From Staphylococcus argenteus (lineage in GTDB: Bacteria > Bacillota > Bacilli > Staphylococcales > Staphylococcaceae), in contig NC_016941.1 in the NCBI RefSeq assembly GCF_000236925.1, positions 806,001-870,000 of the forward strand: a DNA stretch of 64,000 nucleotides, given 5' to 3'. Under the pieces are notes generated by a model. That model was not told the origin of the DNA. It ran no database searches and saw only the letters and a program-made list of their open reading frames with translations. A program made the translations under genes and the position numbers. Every line of letters begins with the position of its first letter. Within the stretch, counting starts at the first letter, position 1. Below, one piece after another: positions 9,091 to 22,728 of this stretch.

Positions 9091-10104
9091 GTGAAAGACT
9101 TATTGCAAGTACAGCAAAAGCTTATACCAGATCTTATAGATAAAATGTATAAACGTTTTTCTATTCTTACTACTATCTCAAAAAATCAGCCTGTCGGACG
9201 TCGGAGTTTAAGCGAACATTTGGATATGACTGAGCGTGTGCTTCGATCTGAAACTGATATGCTTAAGAAACAAGATTTGATAAAAGTAAAGCCTACTGGT
9301 ATGGAAATAACAGTAGAAGGTGAACAGCTTATTTCACAATTGAAAGGTTACTTTGATATTTATGCAGATGATAATCGTTTATCTGAAGGTATTAAAGAGA
9401 AATTTCAAATTAAAGAAGTACATGTTGTTCCTGGAGATGCTGATAACAACCAAGCTGTTAAAACAGAATTGGGTAGGCAAGCTGGACAATTACTTGAAAG
9501 CATATTACAAGAAGATGCAATTGTTGCAGTAACAGGTGGATCTACAATGGCTTGTGTAAGCGAAGCAATACATTTATTACCATATAATGTGTTCTTTGTT
9601 CCAGCTAGAGGTGGATTAGGTGAAAATGTTGTTTTTCAAGCAAACACCATTGCAGCAAGTATGGCACAACAAGCTGGAGGCTATTATACAACGATGTATG
9701 TACCTGACAATGTCAGTGAAACAACATATAACACGTTGTTATTAGAGCCATCAGTCATAAACACTCTAGACAAAATTAAACAAGCAAACGTTATTATACA
9801 CGGCATTGGTGATGCGCTGAAGATGGCGCATCGACGACAATCACCTGAAAAGGTCATTGATCAACTTCAACATCATCAAGCTGTCGGAGAGGCATTTGGT
9901 TATTATTTTGATACACAAGGTCAAATAGTCCATAAAGTTAAGACAATCGGACTTCAATTAGAAGACCTTGAATCAAAAGACTTTATCTTTGCAGTTGCAG
10001 GAGGCAAATCGAAAGGCGAAGCAATTAAAGCTTACTTAACAATTGCTCCAAAGAACACAGTGTTAATCACTGATGAAGCAGCAGCAAAAATAATACTTGA
10101 ATAA
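9091..10104 (+). CDS. cggR: CggR (GapR), central glycolytic genes repressor
   Basis: 337-aa SorC-family regulator: an N-terminal winged helix (about residues 30-75, SLSEHLDMTERVLRSETDML) and a C-terminal sugar-phosphate sensing domain with a GGSTMACVSEAI loop near 150. In Bacillus CggR represses its own operon and is inactivated by fructose-1,6-bisphosphate. The GTG at 9091 lies after AGGAGGAGG, a very strong ribosome site. gapA follows 52 bp later, then pgk, tpiA, gpmI and eno, giving an autoregulated lower-glycolysis operon. Confidence 0.95.
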   Translation: MKDLLQVQQKLIPDLIDKMYKRFSILTTISKNQPVGRRSLSEHLDMTERVLRSETDMLKKQDLIKVKPTGMEITVEGEQLISQLKGYFDIYADDNRLSEGIKEKFQIKEVHVVPGDADNNQAVKTELGRQAGQLLESILQEDAIVAVTGGSTMACVSEAIHLLPYNVFFVPARGGLGENVVFQANTIAASMAQQAGGYYTTMYVPDNVSETTYNTLLLEPSVINTLDKIKQANVIIHGIGDALKMAHRRQSPEKVIDQLQHHQAVGEAFGYYFDTQGQIVHKVKTIGLQLEDLESKDFIFAVAGGKSKGEAIKAYLTIAPKNTVLITDEAAAKIILE

Positions 10105-10120
10105 GAGATAAAAAGTTTAA

Positions 10121-11167
<1,047 letters not shown>

Positions 11168-11235
11168 TTTTAGTATAGTTTTTATTCAAATACGCTAGTG
11201 CTCAGAACTATTTGGCATTAAATAAAGCTTATGAG

Positions 11236-11272
11236 TAAGCGGGGAGCACAAACGCTTCTCCGCTTATTTTTA
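11236..11272 (+). terminator. Hairpin between gapA and pgk
   Basis: Arms TAAGCGGGGAG and CTTCTCCGCTTA with a short loop, then TTTTTAT. It lies inside the glycolysis operon, so it may be a partial terminator or a 3' stabilising hairpin that lets cggR-gapA mRNA be made in excess of the distal genes. Confidence 0.7.
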
Positions 11273-11305
11273 TATAAAATTTCCTAATTACAAGGAGGAA
11301 ACACC

Positions 11306-12496
11306 ATGGCTAAAAAAATTGTTTCTGATTTAGATCTTAAAGGCAAAACAGTCTTAGTACGTGCTGACTTTAACGTACCTTTAAAAGACGGTGAAATTAC
11401 TAATGATAACCGTATTGTTCAAGCTTTACCTACAATTGAATATATTATTGAACAAGGTGGTAAAGTCGTTCTATTTTCACATTTAGGTAAAGTGAAAGAA
11501 GAAAGTGATAAAGCTAAATTAACTTTACGTCCAGTAGCTGAAGATTTATCAAAAAAATTAGATAAAGAAGTTGTTTTTGTACCTGAAACTCGTGGTGAAA
11601 AACTTGAATCAGCTATTAAAGACCTTAAAGAAGGCGATGTATTATTAGTTGAAAATACACGTTATGAAGATTTAGATGGCAAAAAAGAATCTAAAAATGA
11701 TCCAGAGCTAGGTAAGTACTGGGCTTCTTTAGGTGACGTTTTTGTAAATGATGCATTTGGTACTGCACATCGTGAGCATGCATCTAACGTAGGTATATCT
11801 ACACACCTAGAAACTGCAGCTGGTTTCTTAATGGATAAAGAAATTAAATTTATCGGTGGTGTAGTAAACGATCCACAAAAACCTGTTATTGCAATTTTAG
11901 GTGGAGCGAAAGTATCAGACAAAATTAATGTCATCAAAAACTTAGTTAACATCGCTGATAAAATTATTATTGGCGGCGGTATGGCTTATACTTTCCTAAA
12001 AGCACAAGGTAAAGAAATTGGTATTTCATTATTGGAAGAAGATAAAATCGACTTCGCTAAAGATTTATTAGAAAAACATGGTGATAAAATTGTATTACCA
12101 GTAGACACTAAAGTTGCTAAAGAATTTTCTAATGATGCAAAAATCACTGTAGTACCATCTGATTCAATTCCTGCAGATCAAGAAGGAATGGATATTGGAC
12201 CAAATACAGTTAAATTATTTGCTGATGAATTAGAAGGCGCACATACAGTTGTATGGAATGGACCAATGGGTGTATTTGAGTTTAGTAACTTTGCTCAAGG
12301 TACAATCGGCGTATGTAAAGCAATTGCTAACCTTAAAGACGCGATTACAATCATCGGTGGTGGTGATTCAGCAGCAGCCGCGATTTCTTTAGGCTTTGAA
12401 AATGACTTTACTCATATTTCAACTGGTGGCGGTGCGTCATTAGAATACCTAGAAGGTAAAGAATTACCAGGTATTAAAGCAATTAACGATAAATAA
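11306..12496 (+). CDS. pgk: Phosphoglycerate kinase
   Basis: 396 aa, normal for bacterial PGK. The N-terminal signature [11 protein letters not shown] (about 15-25) and the C-terminal nucleotide-binding GGGDSAAA (about 350) are present. It makes ATP and 3-phosphoglycerate from 1,3-bisphosphoglycerate in the cytoplasm. AAGGAGG precedes the ATG. It follows the intra-operon hairpin after gapA and is followed by a 123-bp gap containing an inverted repeat before tpiA. Confidence 0.98.
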   Translation: MAKKIVSDLDLKGKTVLVRADFNVPLKDGEITNDNRIVQALPTIEYIIEQGGKVVLFSHLGKVKEESDKAKLTLRPVAEDLSKKLDKEVVFVPETRGEKLESAIKDLKEGDVLLVENTRYEDLDGKKESKNDPELGKYWASLGDVFVNDAFGTAHREHASNVGISTHLETAAGFLMDKEIKFIGGVVNDPQKPVIAILGGAKVSDKINVIKNLVNIADKIIIGGGMAYTFLKAQGKEIGISLLEEDKIDFAKDLLEKHGDKIVLPVDTKVAKEFSNDAKITVVPSDSIPADQEGMDIGPNTVKLFADELEGAHTVVWNGPMGVFEFSNFAQGTIGVCKAIANLKDAITIIGGGDSAAAAISLGFENDFTHISTGGGASLEYLEGKELPGIKAINDK

Positions 12497-12511
12497 TAAA
12501 ATGATAGTTAC

Positions 12512-12583
12512 AAGGTGATGTGACATGTTTGTTTAACTTTGTTACGGGAAAACTGTCATAAGATGACAACATGTTTCATCACT
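12512..12583 (+). repeat. Nested inverted repeat between pgk and tpiA
   Basis: Outer arms (GTGATG..ACATGTT near 12512 and AACATGT..CATCAC near 12566) enclose a second perfect hairpin TGTCAT-AAG-ATGACA. There is no T run, so a processing or stability element fits better than a terminator. Confidence 0.55.
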
Positions 12584-12607
12584 TTTCTAAAAATATTTAC
12601 AAAATAA

Positions 12608-13381
<774 letters not shown>

Positions 13382-13383
13382 TC

Positions 13384-14901
13384 ATGGCTAAGAAACCAAC
13401 TGCGTTAATTATTTTAGATGGTTTTGCGAACCGCGAAAGCGAACATGGTAATGCGGTTAAGTTAGCAAATAAACCTAATTTTGATCGTTATTACAATAAA
13501 TATCCAACAACGCAAATCGAAGCGAGTGGCTTAGATGTTGGACTACCTGAAGGACAAATGGGTAACTCTGAAGTAGGTCATATGAATATCGGTGCAGGAC
13601 GTATCGTTTATCAAAGTTTAACTCGAATCAACAAATCAATTGAGGACGGGGACTTCTTTGAAAATGATGTCTTGAATAATGCGATTGCACATGTGAAATC
13701 ACATGACTCTGCACTACACATTTTTGGCTTATTGTCTGATGGTGGTGTACACAGCCATTACAAACATTTGTTTGCTTTATTAGAACTTGCTAAAAAACAA
13801 GGTGTAGAAAAAGTTTATGTTCACGCATTTTTAGATGGTCGTGACGTAGACCAAAAATCAGCCTTAAAATATATCGAAGAGACTGAAGCTAAATTCAATG
13901 AATTAGGTATTGGTCAATTTGCATCTGTGTCTGGTCGTTATTACGCGATGGACCGTGACAAACGTTGGGAACGTGAAGAAAAAGCTTACAATGCAATTCG
14001 TAACTTTCAGGCGCCAAAATTTGCAACTGCAAAAGAAGGTGTAGAAGCAAGTTATAATGAAGGTTTAACAGACGAATTCGTAGTACCATTCATCGTTGAA
14101 AATCAAAATAACGGTGTTAATGATGGAGATGCAGTAATCTTCTATAATTTCCGTCCTGATAGAGCAGCTCAATTATCGGAAATATTTGCAAACAGAGCAT
14201 TTGAAGGTTTTAAAGTTGAACAAGTTAAAGACTTATTCTATGCAACATTCACTAAGTATAATGACAATATCGATGCGGCTATCGTTTTCGAAAAAGTCGA
14301 TTTAAATAATACAATTGGTGAAATTGCGCAAAATAATAATTTGACACAATTACGTATTGCTGAAACTGAAAAATATCCTCACGTAACATACTTTATGAGT
14401 GGTGGACGTAATGAGGAATTTGAAGGTGAACGCCGTCGTTTAATCGATTCACCTAAAGTTGCAACATATGATTTGAAACCAGAGATGAGTGCTTATGAAG
14501 TTAAAGATGCATTATTAGAAGAGTTAAACAAAGGTGACTTGGACTTAATTATTTTAAACTTTGCTAACCCAGATATGGTTGGTCATAGTGGTATGCTTGA
14601 ACCTACTATCAAAGCGATTGAAGCGGTTGATGAATGTTTAGGTGAAGTAGTTGATAAGATTTTAGAAATGGATGGCTATGCAATTATTACTGCTGACCAT
14701 GGTAACTCAGATCAAGTATTAACTGATGATGACCAACCTATGACTACGCATACGACTAATCCGGTACCAGTAATTGTAACAAAAGAAGGCGTTACATTAC
14801 GTGAAACTGGACGTTTGGGTGACTTAGCACCAACATTACTTGATTTATTAAATGTCGAACAACCAGAAGATATGACTGGTGAATCATTAATTAAACACTA
14901 A
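13384..14901 (+). CDS. gpmI: 2,3-bisphosphoglycerate-independent phosphoglycerate mutase
   Basis: 505-aa alkaline-phosphatase superfamily enzyme. Metal-binding Asp12 in LDGFAN and the phosphorylated Ser62 in MGNSEVGH are present, as is the C-terminal metal motif TADHGNSDQ. It interconverts 3- and 2-phosphoglycerate, usually with manganese. It begins 2 bp after tpiA, and its ribosome site (AAGGTG) is inside the tpiA 3' end. Confidence 0.97.
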   Translation: MAKKPTALIILDGFANRESEHGNAVKLANKPNFDRYYNKYPTTQIEASGLDVGLPEGQMGNSEVGHMNIGAGRIVYQSLTRINKSIEDGDFFENDVLNNAIAHVKSHDSALHIFGLLSDGGVHSHYKHLFALLELAKKQGVEKVYVHAFLDGRDVDQKSALKYIEETEAKFNELGIGQFASVSGRYYAMDRDKRWEREEKAYNAIRNFQAPKFATAKEGVEASYNEGLTDEFVVPFIVENQNNGVNDGDAVIFYNFRPDRAAQLSEIFANRAFEGFKVEQVKDLFYATFTKYNDNIDAAIVFEKVDLNNTIGEIAQNNNLTQLRIAETEKYPHVTYFMSGGRNEEFEGERRRLIDSPKVATYDLKPEMSAYEVKDALLEELNKGDLDLIILNFANPDMVGHSGMLEPTIKAIEAVDECLGEVVDKILEMDGYAIITADHGNSDQVLTDDDQPMTTHTTNPVPVIVTKEGVTLRETGRLGDLAPTLLDLLNVEQPEDMTGESLIKH

Positions 14902-14967
14902 TGTTGTAAAAGATGTTAAGTAAACGCTTAATGACACTTATTTTTTGAAATTAATAGTAATATCATT

Positions 14968-14995
14968 TTGTTAAATGAAAGAATAAAGCTATAAT
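14968..14995 (+). promoter_or_regulatory. Candidate eno promoter
   Basis: TTGTTA, 16-nt spacer, TATAAT, ending 35 bp before the eno ATG. It would allow separate transcription of eno in addition to operon read-through. Confidence 0.6.
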
Positions 14996-15003
14996 AATTA
15001 TAG

Positions 15004-16335
<1,332 letters not shown>

Positions 16336-16410
16336 TATTCTTTATAAATAAATGCTGACATAATTTTAGTTGAGGATTATTATGACGGTATAAATTGAAT
16401 AAAGATTTTG

Positions 16411-16440
16411 AGTTCACGCTTAAAAAAGTTCACGCTTAAA
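16411..16440 (+). repeat. 14-bp direct repeat downstream of eno
   Basis: AGTTCACGCTTAAA occurs at 16411-16424 and again at 16427-16440, separated by AA, just before the eno terminator. Confidence 0.8.
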
Positions 16441-16446
16441 TTTATA

Positions 16447-16482
16447 GCCTGCCACAGAGTTGAGACTGTGGCAGGTTTTTTA
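16447..16482 (+). terminator. eno operon terminator
   Basis: Perfect 10-bp arms CCTGCCACAG and CTGTGGCAGG with an 8-nt loop and TTTTTT. Confidence 0.9.
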
Positions 16483-16681
16483 ATTTGTAATCAAATAGCA
16501 GCCAATAGGGTCTTGATAAATCTAGAGATAGCCTATAACACATATTTAACTTGTATTATGAAACTGGTATAATTAAGTTTAGATGAAATAGGTGCAAAAG
16601 AGGACTTTAATCATTTTTAAAGGTTTTAATTAAACGACTGTCTTTTTAAAGACGATATTTATATAGATGAGGAGTAAACGG

Positions 16682-17140
16682 ATGGCTGATATAACAAATA
16701 AAGAAATTAAAACAGGACGTTTCATAGCAGTAGCTTCAATTGTATTCTCGATACTATTAATCATTCATTATTTTGTATCACTAGATAATGCGACGGCTAA
16801 AGCATTGCTCAGTCTTACAAATCAAAATACATCAGACAAAGCTGTTGACTATATTTTAAATAGTTTTAGATTTACAGGTATTATGTACATATTGGCTTAT
16901 TTAGCAGGCTTTATCACAATTTGGAATCGTCATACATACGTATGGTGGTTTATGTTTGCAGTGTATGTTTCAAATAGTTTATTCACAGTTATAAATTTAT
17001 CAATTACAGTTCAGGCTATAAAAGCAGCACATGGTGCATATTTAACATTACCAATATTAATCGTTATTATTGGATCAATTGCACTTGCAATTTATATGCT
17101 TGTTGTTTCAATCAAGCGTAAAAGTACATTTAATCGCTAG
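16682..17140 (+). CDS. Small multi-pass membrane protein (unknown function)
   Basis: 152 aa with four predicted transmembrane segments (about residues 14-35, 62-82, 86-108 and 119-142) and a basic C-terminus. The ATG at 16682 follows GAGGAG; an in-frame codon at 16667 would overlap that site. The gene lies between eno and secG and is conserved at this place in S. aureus. No catalytic motif is seen and I do not recognise a family. Confidence 0.8.
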   Translation: MADITNKEIKTGRFIAVASIVFSILLIIHYFVSLDNATAKALLSLTNQNTSDKAVDYILNSFRFTGIMYILAYLAGFITIWNRHTYVWWFMFAVYVSNSLFTVINLSITVQAIKAAHGAYLTLPILIVIIGSIALAIYMLVVSIKRKSTFNR

Positions 17141-17440
<300 letters not shown>

Positions 17441-17472
17441 GGTCCGGCGATGTAAATGTCGGGCTTTTTTAT
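17441..17472 (+). terminator. Terminator after secG
   Basis: GTCCGGCGAT and ATGTCGGGC pair with G-U pairs and are followed by TTTTTT. Confidence 0.6.
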
Positions 17473-17555
17473 TTATAATTAAGAATGTAATAGTTTGACA
17501 ATAAGCTATGAAAAATTTATAGCCTAGTTAAGTATGCAAAGGGAGCGTTAGATTT

Positions 17556-18296
17556 ATGCAAATTAAATTACCAAAACCTTTCTTTTTTGAAGAAGGCAAA
17601 CGTGCCGTGTTATTATTACATGGATTTACAGGCAATTCGTCTGATGTACGTCAATTAGGTCGATTTTTACAAAAAAAGGGGTATACTTCGTATGCACCAC
17701 AATATGAAGGTCACGCAGCACCACCCGAGGAAATATTGAAATCAAGTCCTTTCGTTTGGTTTAAAGATGCGTTAGATGGTTATGATTATCTTGTTGAACA
17801 AGGTTATGATGAAATTGTTGTAGCTGGTCTATCATTAGGTGGGGATTTTGCTTTAAAATTAAGCTTAAATCGTGATGTAAAGGGTATTGTAACGATGTGT
17901 GCACCAATGGGTGGTAAAACTGAAGGTACCATTTATGAAGGCTTTTTAGAGTATGCACGTAATTTTAAAAAGTATGAAGGTAAAGATCAAGAGACTATTG
18001 ATAATGAAATGAATCATTTTAAACCAACTGAAACTTTAAAAGAACTTAGTGAAGCATTAGATACGATTAAAGGTCAAGTTGATGAAGTGTTGGATCCTAT
18101 TTTAGTGATTCAAGCAGAAAACGACAAAATGATTGATCCACAATCCGCAAATTATATATATGACCATGTAGATTCGGATGATAAAACTATCAAGTGGTAT
18201 AGTGAATCTGGACATGTTATTACAATTGATAAAGAGAAAGAACAAGTATTTGAAGATATTTATCAATTTTTAGAGTCATTAGATTGGTCAGAATAA
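17556..18296 (+). CDS. est: Alpha/beta-hydrolase carboxylesterase (Est30-like)
   Basis: 246 aa. Oxyanion motif LLLHGFTGNS near residue 20, nucleophile Ser93 in GLSLGG, acid Asp in AENDKMIDP (about 193) and catalytic His in SESGHVIT (about 223): a complete triad. The family hydrolyses short-chain esters; natural substrates are unknown. It lies between secG and rnr with 33 bp to rnr, and is probably cotranscribed with rnr. Confidence 0.93.
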   Translation: MQIKLPKPFFFEEGKRAVLLLHGFTGNSSDVRQLGRFLQKKGYTSYAPQYEGHAAPPEEILKSSPFVWFKDALDGYDYLVEQGYDEIVVAGLSLGGDFALKLSLNRDVKGIVTMCAPMGGKTEGTIYEGFLEYARNFKKYEGKDQETIDNEMNHFKPTETLKELSEALDTIKGQVDEVLDPILVIQAENDKMIDPQSANYIYDHVDSDDKTIKWYSESGHVITIDKEKEQVFEDIYQFLESLDWSE

Positions 18297-18329
18297 AAAG
18301 AGATTTTAAAATTAGAAAGGAGGGGCATA

Positions 18330-20702
18330 ATGAATTTAAAGCAATCTATAGAAGAAATTATTAATAAACCTGAATATGAACCAATGTCGGTATCAGATTT
18401 TCAAGATGCATTAGGTTTAAGCAGTGCCGACTCATTTAGAGATTTAATTAAGGTGCTCGTAGAATTAGAACAATCAGGATTAATTGAACGTACAAAAACA
18501 GATAGATACCAAAAAAAGCATAGTTCAAAAGGTCATTCAAAATTGATAAAGGGAACGTTAAGTCAAAATAAAAAAGGCTTTGCATTCTTAAGACCTGAAG
18601 ATGAGGATATGGAAGATATCTTTATTCCCCCAACAAAAATTAATCGTGCCTTAGATGGAGATACTGTAATTGTAGAAATACATCAATCTAAAGGTGAGCA
18701 TAAAGGTAAAATTGAAGGGGAAGTCAAATCAATTGAAAAGCATTCGGTGACACAAGTTGTTGGTACGTATAGTGAAGCTAGACATTTCGGCTTTGTGATT
18801 CCAGATGACAAACGTATTATGCAAGATATTTTTATTCCTAAAGGACAAAGTTTAGGAGCAGTCGATGGACATAAGGTGCTTGTTCAAATTACTAAGTATG
18901 CTGATGGTTCAGATAATCCAGAAGGGCATATTTCAGCAATTTTAGGACATAAAAATGATCCAGGCGTAGATATTTTATCTATCATTTATCAACACGGTAT
19001 TGAAATTGAGTTTCCTGATGATGTATTACAAGAAGCTGAAGCAGTACCAGATCATATAGAAAATAGCGAAATTGAAGGGCGTCATGACTTACGTGATGAA
19101 TTGACAATCACTATTGATGGTGCGGATGCTAAAGACTTAGATGATGCAATTAGTGTTAAAAAGTTGCCAAATGGTCATACGCAGTTGACAGTAAGTATTG
19201 CTGATGTCAGCTATTATGTAACTGAAGATTCAGCTTTAGATAAAGAAGCATATGATAGAGCGACAAGTGTATATCTTGTTGACCGTGTAATTCCGATGAT
19301 TCCACATCGATTAAGTAATGGTATTTGTTCATTGAATCCTCATGTCGATCGTTTAACGTTAAGCTGTCGCATGGAAATCGATGATAGTGGTCGCGTTGTA
19401 AAACATGAAATCTTTGATAGTGTCATTCATTCTGATTATCGAATGACATATGATGCGGTAAATCAGATTATTACTGAAAAGGATCCTAACATTCGTGAAA
19501 AGTATAAAGAAATTACGCCTATGTTAGATTTAGCGCAAGATTTATCTAATCGTTTGATTCAAATGAGAAAACGACGTGGTGAAATCGATTTTGATATTAG
19601 TGAAGCAAAAGTATTAGTTAACGAAGATGGTATACCTACAGATGTTCAATTAAGACAACGTGGTGAAGGCGAACGTTTGATTGAATCATTTATGCTAATT
19701 GCAAATGAAACAGTTGCTGAACATTTTAGTAAGCTAGACGTACCATTTATATACCGTGTCCATGAGCAACCTAAATCAGATCGCTTAAGACAATTCTTTG
19801 ATTTTATTACTAACTTTGGCATTATGATTAAAGGAACAGGCGAAGATATTCATCCTACAACACTTCAAAAGGTTCAAGAAGAAGTAGAAGGTCGCCCAGA
19901 ACAGATGGTTATTTCAACAATGATGTTACGTTCAATGCAGCAAGCGCATTATGATGATGTCAATTTAGGTCATTTCGGCTTATCAGCTGAATATTATACG
20001 CATTTTACATCACCAATTAGACGTTATCCTGACTTGACGGTTCATCGATTGATCCGAAAGTATTTAATTGAGAAATCAATGGATAATAAAGAAGTGAAAC
20101 GTTGGGAAGACAAATTGCCTGAGTTAGCTGAACATACTTCTAAACGTGAGCGTCGTGCTATTGAGGCAGAACGTGATACTGATGAATTGAAAAAAGCAGA
20201 ATATATGATTCAACATATTGGCGATGAGTTTGAAGGTATAGTCAGCTCAGTTGCAAACTTTGGTATGTTCATTGAATTGCCTAACACAATTGAAGGAATG
20301 GTTCATATTGCAAATATGACCGATGATTATTATCGTTTTGAAGACCGTCAAATGGCTTTAATTGGAGAACGTCACGCGAAAGTATTTAGAATTGGTGACA
20401 CTGTTAAGGTTAAAGTGACACATGTTGATGTAGATGAACGTTTAATTGATTTTCAAATCGTTGGAATGCCATTACCTAAAAATGACCGCTCACAGCGACC
20501 AGCAAGAGGTAAAACGATTCAAGCTAAAACGCGTGGAAAATCTTTAGATAAATCGAAATCTGATGATAAGGGTCGTAAGAAAAAAGGTAAGCAACGTAAA
20601 GGTAAAAATCAACGAAATAATGATAAATCAGGTAATAGTAAGCATAAGCCATTTTATAAAGATAAAAGTGTAAAAAAGAAAGCACGTCGTAAGAAAAAAT
20701 AA
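18330..20702 (+). CDS. rnr: Ribonuclease R
   Basis: 790 aa. N-terminal helix-turn-helix, two cold-shock RNA-binding domains (about 75-220), the RNB catalytic core with the acidic motif IDGADAKDLDDAIS (about 262-275), a C-terminal S1 domain (about 630-710) and a long Lys/Arg/Ser-rich tail (710-790). It degrades structured RNA 3' to 5' and works with tmRNA/SmpB on stalled mRNAs. AAAGGAGGGG lies before the ATG. smpB begins 22 bp downstream. Confidence 0.96.
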   Translation: MNLKQSIEEIINKPEYEPMSVSDFQDALGLSSADSFRDLIKVLVELEQSGLIERTKTDRYQKKHSSKGHSKLIKGTLSQNKKGFAFLRPEDEDMEDIFIPPTKINRALDGDTVIVEIHQSKGEHKGKIEGEVKSIEKHSVTQVVGTYSEARHFGFVIPDDKRIMQDIFIPKGQSLGAVDGHKVLVQITKYADGSDNPEGHISAILGHKNDPGVDILSIIYQHGIEIEFPDDVLQEAEAVPDHIENSEIEGRHDLRDELTITIDGADAKDLDDAISVKKLPNGHTQLTVSIADVSYYVTEDSALDKEAYDRATSVYLVDRVIPMIPHRLSNGICSLNPHVDRLTLSCRMEIDDSGRVVKHEIFDSVIHSDYRMTYDAVNQIITEKDPNIREKYKEITPMLDLAQDLSNRLIQMRKRRGEIDFDISEAKVLVNEDGIPTDVQLRQRGEGERLIESFMLIANETVAEHFSKLDVPFIYRVHEQPKSDRLRQFFDFITNFGIMIKGTGEDIHPTTLQKVQEEVEGRPEQMVISTMMLRSMQQAHYDDVNLGHFGLSAEYYTHFTSPIRRYPDLTVHRLIRKYLIEKSMDNKEVKRWEDKLPELAEHTSKRERRAIEAERDTDELKKAEYMIQHIGDEFEGIVSSVANFGMFIELPNTIEGMVHIANMTDDYYRFEDRQMALIGERHAKVFRIGDTVKVKVTHVDVDERLIDFQIVGMPLPKNDRSQRPARGKTIQAKTRGKSLDKSKSDDKGRKKKGKQRKGKNQRNNDKSGNSKHKPFYKDKSVKKKARRKKK

Positions 20703-20723
20703 GCAACAATGAGGTGAGTATGA

Positions 20724-21188
20724 ATGGCTAAGAAGAAATCACCAGGTACATTAGCGGAAAATCGTAAAGCAAGACATGATTATAATATTGAAGATACGAT
20801 TGAAGCGGGAATTGTATTAAAAGGAACAGAAATAAAATCTATTCGCCGAGGTAGCGCTAACCTTAAAGATAGTTATGCGCAAGTTAAAAACGGTGAAATG
20901 TATTTGAATAATATGCATATAGCACCATACGAAGAAGGGAATCGTTTTAATCACGATCCTCTTCGTTCTCGAAAATTATTATTGCATAAACGTGAAATCA
21001 TTAAATTGGGTGATCAAACACGTGAGATTGGTTATTCGATTGTGCCACTAAAGCTTTATTTGAAGCATGGACATTGTAAAGTATTACTTGGTGTTGCACG
21101 AGGTAAGAAAAAATATGATAAACGTCAAGCTTTGAAGGAGAAAGCAGTCAAACGAGATGTTGCGCGCGATATGAAAGCCCGTTATTAA
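20724..21188 (+). CDS. smpB: SmpB, tmRNA-binding protein
   Basis: 154 aa. Conserved RNA-binding core [19 protein letters not shown] and the basic C-terminal tail ([13 protein letters not shown]) that enters the empty decoding site. It delivers tmRNA to stalled ribosomes. The ssrA gene starts about 90 bp downstream, so protein and RNA partner are adjacent. Confidence 0.97.
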   Translation: MAKKKSPGTLAENRKARHDYNIEDTIEAGIVLKGTEIKSIRRGSANLKDSYAQVKNGEMYLNNMHIAPYEEGNRFNHDPLRSRKLLLHKREIIKLGDQTREIGYSIVPLKLYLKHGHCKVLLGVARGKKKYDKRQALKEKAVKRDVARDMKARY

Positions 21189-21278
21189 GCGATTTGGTTG
21201 CTTAATCGGGCTATATTTGATATAGTTATATGTGCTTTTGTAAATTACAAATGCAAAACTTGTTTGATTTATTATTGA

Positions 21279-21637
21279 GGGGACGTTTATGGATTCGACA
21301 GGGGTCCCCCGAGCTCATTAAGCGTGTCGGAGGGTTGGCTTCGTCATCAACACACACAGTTTATAATAACTGGCAAATCAAACAATAATTTCGCAGTAGC
21401 TGCCTAATCGCACTCTGCATCGCCTAACAGCATTTCCTATGTGCTGTTAACGCGATTCAACCTTAATAGGATATGCTAAACACTGCCGTTTGAAGTCTGT
21501 TTAGAAGAAACTTAATCAAGCTAGCATCATGTTGGTTGTTTATCACTTTTCATGATGCGAAACCTATTGATAAACTACACACGTAGAAAGATGTGTATCA
21601 GGACCTTTGGACGCGGGTTCAAATCCCGCCGTCTCCA
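21279..21637 (+). ncRNA. ssrA: tmRNA (ssrA)
   Basis: 359 nt. The 5' end GGGGACG pairs with CGTCTCC at the 3' end to form the acceptor stem, with a T arm GGGTTCAAATCCC. The tag frame (21372-21407) encodes GKSNNNFAVAA followed by TAA, preceded by the Ala supplied by charged tmRNA. Pseudoknot segments follow (e.g. AACAGCA..TGCTGTT). CCA is not encoded. The 3' end is a known attachment site for staphylococcal islands. Confidence 0.97.
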
Positions 21638-21642
21638 TTTAG

Positions 21643-21682
21643 ATAGCCTGCAGCCTTTGTGGTTGTGGGCTTTTTTATTATG
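21643..21682 (+). terminator. ssrA terminator
   Basis: AGCCTGCAGCC and GGTTGTGGGCT pair with G-U pairs and run into TTTTTT. Confidence 0.75.
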
Positions 21683-22120
21683 AATTTTCAGGGGATAAAG
21701 CATTGCAGAAATTGTTGTGAATATTGATATAGCAGTGTTTGTATAGCTGTTTATTTTATGGAGGAAAAAGTAATAAGTGATTATGAATTAGTTTTTGAGA
21801 TATAAGGGGACAGGGATGTGTGTCAAATAAGTGTCAAAAAAGTTGGATTCTGAGTTTTGCATTCAACATTTTTCATGAAGAAACTTCTTTATACGCAAAA
21901 AATTCTCCATGTTATATATGTCAATATAAAAATGTACATAAATGATTGTATAGGAATGTACAAAATTGATTGCTAAGTGATTTCCTTCTTAGATGAAAGA
22001 TTTTTTAACCTATACGACTTATCTGTGATTTTAGCTACGCTTGAATGAATCGTCTACACATAATCGGACAAATTTTATGAGAATACATATTGTTAGTTTA
22101 AGAAAGTAGGCGATTTTATT
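21683..22120. other. Non-coding accessory DNA after ssrA
   Basis: About 440 bp with no intact gene. A short motif GTGTCAAATAAGTGTCAAAAAAG near 21819 contains a TGTCAAA direct repeat. I could not find a second copy of the tmRNA 3' end (expected att repeat) anywhere to the right in the window. This looks like the decayed edge of an island or mobile element. Confidence 0.45.
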
Positions 22121-22401
22121 TTGACAAAAGAAAGAAGAACATTTAGTTCAGAGTTTAAGTTACAAATTGTTAGATTATATGAAATGGTAAGTCTAGGAAT
22201 GAAATTATACGCGAGTACGATTTAATACCTTTGGCGTTAGGGAAATGGATAATGCAACATCAAAACACGAGTACATTCAATCACCAAGATAATTTATCAG
22301 ATGAAGAAAAAGAGCTGATTAAATTACGCAAAGAATTTCAACATTTAAAAATGGAGAACAATATTTTAAAGCAAGTAGCGCTAATCATGGGACAGAGCTG
22401 A
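22121..22401 (+). pseudogene. Frameshifted IS3-family transposase OrfA remnant
   Basis: Starting at a TTG, the frame reads TKERRTFSSEFKLQIVRLYE, the helix-turn-helix start of IS3/IS150-type OrfA proteins such as staphylococcal ISSau2. One base is missing at about 22181, where GAAATGG replaces the expected GAAAATGG. Shifting frame restores GKSRNEIIREYDL..LGKW, a coiled coil DEEKELIKLRKEFQHLKMEN and a stop at 22401. Residue changes inside conserved positions also point to decay. No OrfB frame is recognisable downstream. Confidence 0.85.
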
Positions 22402-22728
22402 TGATCAATTAGACAAAACTGTAAAAGAGGTATCTAACGCTAATCCTAGCTAGCCATCCTGTGATTGTGGATGATATTCCGTTAGAGGATTGAAGAAGTG
22501 ATATCAATGTTTAGTTACGAAATGTACATACAATTGAAATTTTCAGGATAATCGTAAATGTGAAACTGTTTTATGTTTTAAATATGATTTGAAGTGGCTA
22601 ATAAAGACTGCCTGAATATGGGGGAGAATCTTGATGTCCAAAAGTGATTGAAAGAAAATTATTATATGATATGCTGAAAAGGGATGTTTTTTAAGGGATT
22701 GTTTAAGTTCTAATAAGGAGTTTTTACA
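22402..22728. other. Degenerate DNA after the transposase remnant
   Basis: About 330 bp with scattered stops in all frames. It is probably decayed insertion-sequence DNA plus the promoter of the next gene; I recognise no motif. Confidence 0.4.

Noticed and set aside
21279..21637. Possible CRISPR array or tRNA cluster at the structured region after smpB
   Set aside because: It is the single tmRNA gene; the repeated-looking segments are pseudoknot arms. No direct-repeat/spacer array occurs anywhere in the window.
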